A DNA stretch of 6,625 nt from contig JAJXDX010000074.1 of NCBI GenBank assembly GCA_021640185.1, positions 1-6,625 of the forward strand, given 5' to 3'. This stretch comes from Oscillospiraceae bacterium (GTDB lineage: Bacteria; Bacillota; Clostridia; Oscillospirales; Acutalibacteraceae). Position numbers and translations under genes: made by a program. Below are positions 6,037 to 6,625 of this stretch, in pieces. The notes below the pieces were generated by a model that was not told the origin of the DNA, did not search any database, and worked only from the letters and a program-made list of their open reading frames with translations. Within the stretch, counting starts at the first letter, position 1; each line of letters starts with the position of its first letter.

Positions 6037-6054
6037 AAATGCCGTTTCGCATTT
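6037..6054. promoter_or_regulatory. Inverted repeat in the eda leader, candidate operator
   Basis: AAATGC-N6-GCATTT, with perfect 6-base arms, lies directly downstream of the predicted eda transcription start (near 6056), at about +2 to +20. This is a classic repressor position, and the element is A/T-flanked in GC-rich DNA. It could be bound by the divergent IclR-type protein or another regulator. It could also be a short leader hairpin. Confidence 0.4.
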
Positions 6055-6062
6055 ACGATATC

Positions 6063-6091
6063 ATTATACCGATCAAAAAGACGATCGTCAA
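6063..6091 (-). promoter_or_regulatory. Sigma-A promoter of eda-kdgK
   Basis: On the minus strand TTGACG (6091-6086) is followed after 17 bases by a perfect TATAAT (6068-6063). The predicted start near 6056 leaves a leader of about 50 bases before the eda ATG at 6006. This is the best consensus promoter in the window. A perfect palindrome, GACGATCGTC (6080-6089), overlaps its -35 hexamer. Confidence 0.85.
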
Positions 6092-6107
6092 GCCCCGTTC
6101 GGGGTTG
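6089..6107. promoter_or_regulatory. Dyad between the divergent -35 hexamers, candidate IclR-type operator
   Basis: CAAGCCCCGTTCGGGGTTG contains the exact inverted repeat CCCCG-TT-CGGGG (6093-6104). The flanking CAAG and TTG extend the symmetry with a one-base offset. It lies exactly between the -35 of eda (6086-6091) and the proposed -35 of the regulator gene (6105-6110), so one bound dimer could control both promoters. Together with GACGATCGTC at 6080-6089 this is the likeliest regulator-binding region. The binding itself is inferred. Confidence 0.5.
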
Positions 6108-6133
6108 CGGCAAAGCAAAGATCGTGGTATGAT
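6105..6133 (+). promoter_or_regulatory. Predicted promoter of the IclR-family regulator
   Basis: TTGCGG (6105-6110), a 17-base spacer, then TATGAT (6128-6133). The -10 is good and the -35 matches at only three positions, so basal activity may be low. This is typical of a regulator gene. It points away from the eda promoter, giving a compact divergent pair. Confidence 0.6.
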
Positions 6134-6161
6134 ATAGGATAGGAGAAAAGGGGGCGGGAGC

Positions 6162-6625
6162 ATGGCAGAACGAGCGGACGGCACACAGCCGTCGGTGCGC
6201 GCGGTGGAGCGCGCCCTTCTGCTGCTGGAGCAGCTGGCGGCGTGCGAGGACGCGAGCCTTGGCGAGCTGTCGGCCGCGACCGGCCTGCATAAAACGACGG
6301 TGTTCCGCCTGCTCGGCACGCTGGAAGCGTGCGGCTACGCCGTACAGGAGCAAAAAACGCAGCGCTACGCCCTCACACCGCGCCTGCTGCGCGTGTGCGC
6401 CGACCGGCTGACGCAGCTTTATGCGGACGTGCGCGCGCAGGTGCGCCCCGTGCTGCTGCCGCTGGCGCTGTCCTGCGGCGAAACGGTGCATCTTGTGAGG
6501 CGCGAGGGGGACACGGCGGTCTATATCGACAAGCTGGAGGCCCCGCAGAACACCGTACGTCTGGTATCGCGCATCGGCGCCGCCGTGCCGCTGCCCTGCA
6601 CCGCCGTGGGCAAAGCGCTGCTTTC
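6162..6625 (+). CDS. IclR-family transcriptional regulator, 3'-truncated by the window edge
   Basis: DNA-binding regulator with an N-terminal winged helix-turn-helix and a ligand-binding effector domain. The first 154 residues are visible, with no stop before the window end, of the ~250 usual for the family. SVRAVERALLLLEQL (11-25) begins the IclR helix-turn-helix domain, and SLGELSAATGLHKTTVFRLLGTLEACGYAV (32-61) is the recognition region. AVYIDKLE (119-126) and AAVPLPCTAVGKALL (140-154) match the family's effector-domain consensus. The ATG at 6162 is preceded by AGGGGG at 6149-6154. It is divergent from eda-kdgK with a 155-base shared region, so it is probably the local KdgR-like regulator of KDG catabolism. 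That role is inferred from position, and the ligand-contact part is cut off. I leave the symbol blank because IclR proteins have many effectors. Confidence 0.92.
   Translation, partial: MAERADGTQPSVRAVERALLLLEQLAACEDASLGELSAATGLHKTTVFRLLGTLEACGYAVQEQKTQRYALTPRLLRVCADRLTQLYADVRAQVRPVLLPLALSCGETVHLVRREGDTAVYIDKLEAPQNTVRLVSRIGAAVPLPCTAVGKALL

Noticed and set aside
6030..6491. 153-residue minus-strand open frame over the IclR gene start
   Set aside because: It is antisense to a clear IclR helix-turn-helix coding region and spans the divergent promoters. It has no domain.
1..6625. Mobile elements, CRISPR arrays, tRNA or rRNA genes
   Set aside because: No transposase, integrase, spaced identical repeats, attachment-site duplications or tRNA-like cloverleaf sequence was found by reading both strands.

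Overview
The window is GC-rich, roughly two thirds G+C by eye. It has strong Shine-Dalgarno sequences (AAGGAG, AGGAGG), rho-independent terminators and sigma-A type promoters. Gene content is a class II-type metal-dependent phosphoglycerate mutase beside triosephosphate isomerase, an ECF sigma factor paired with an RsgI-like PepSY anti-sigma factor, and a KDPG aldolase/KDG kinase pair under an IclR-type regulator. Together these point to a GC-rich member of the Clostridia (Bacillota), possibly Oscillospirales. That placement is inferred from gene style, not from a search. The region looks chromosomal. I see no mobile element, tRNA, rRNA or CRISPR array.

Layout. (1) Positions 1-2261, plus strand: the 3' part of tpiA, then a strong terminator (657-692), a short gap with a 14-base direct repeat, and complete gpmI. 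These are the triose-phosphate and lower glycolysis steps. (2) Positions 2287-2333: a hairpin with a very long stem that can terminate both gpmI and the convergent minus-strand gene. (3) Positions 2359-4160, minus strand: an ECF sigma factor and its membrane-anchored anti-sigma factor, overlapping by ATGA. They have their own sigma-A-like promoter (4247-4275) with an A/T palindrome at the predicted transcription start. The anti-sigma factor has a short cytoplasmic N-terminus, one transmembrane helix, an RsgI-type extracytoplasmic domain with the DVNPSIEL motif, and two C-terminal PepSY domains. (4) Positions 4295-4329: the terminator of the next operon. (5) Positions 5356-6006 and 4343-5359, minus strand: eda and kdgK, again overlapping by ATGA. 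(6) Positions 6007-6161: a compact divergent promoter region with several dyads. (7) From 6162, plus strand: an IclR-family regulator truncated by the window end.

How they fit together: KdgK would phosphorylate 2-keto-3-deoxygluconate and Eda would split the product into pyruvate and glyceraldehyde-3-phosphate. That triose enters the glycolytic segment represented by TpiA and GpmI. The divergent IclR-type protein probably senses a keto-deoxy sugar or uronate-derived ligand and controls eda-kdgK. No edd is visible, so the pair looks like the shared end of hexuronate/KDG catabolism rather than a full Entner-Doudoroff operon. The sigma/anti-sigma pair is an inserted, separately regulated signalling unit, probably sensing a cell-envelope cue. 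It is the least characterised part of the window.
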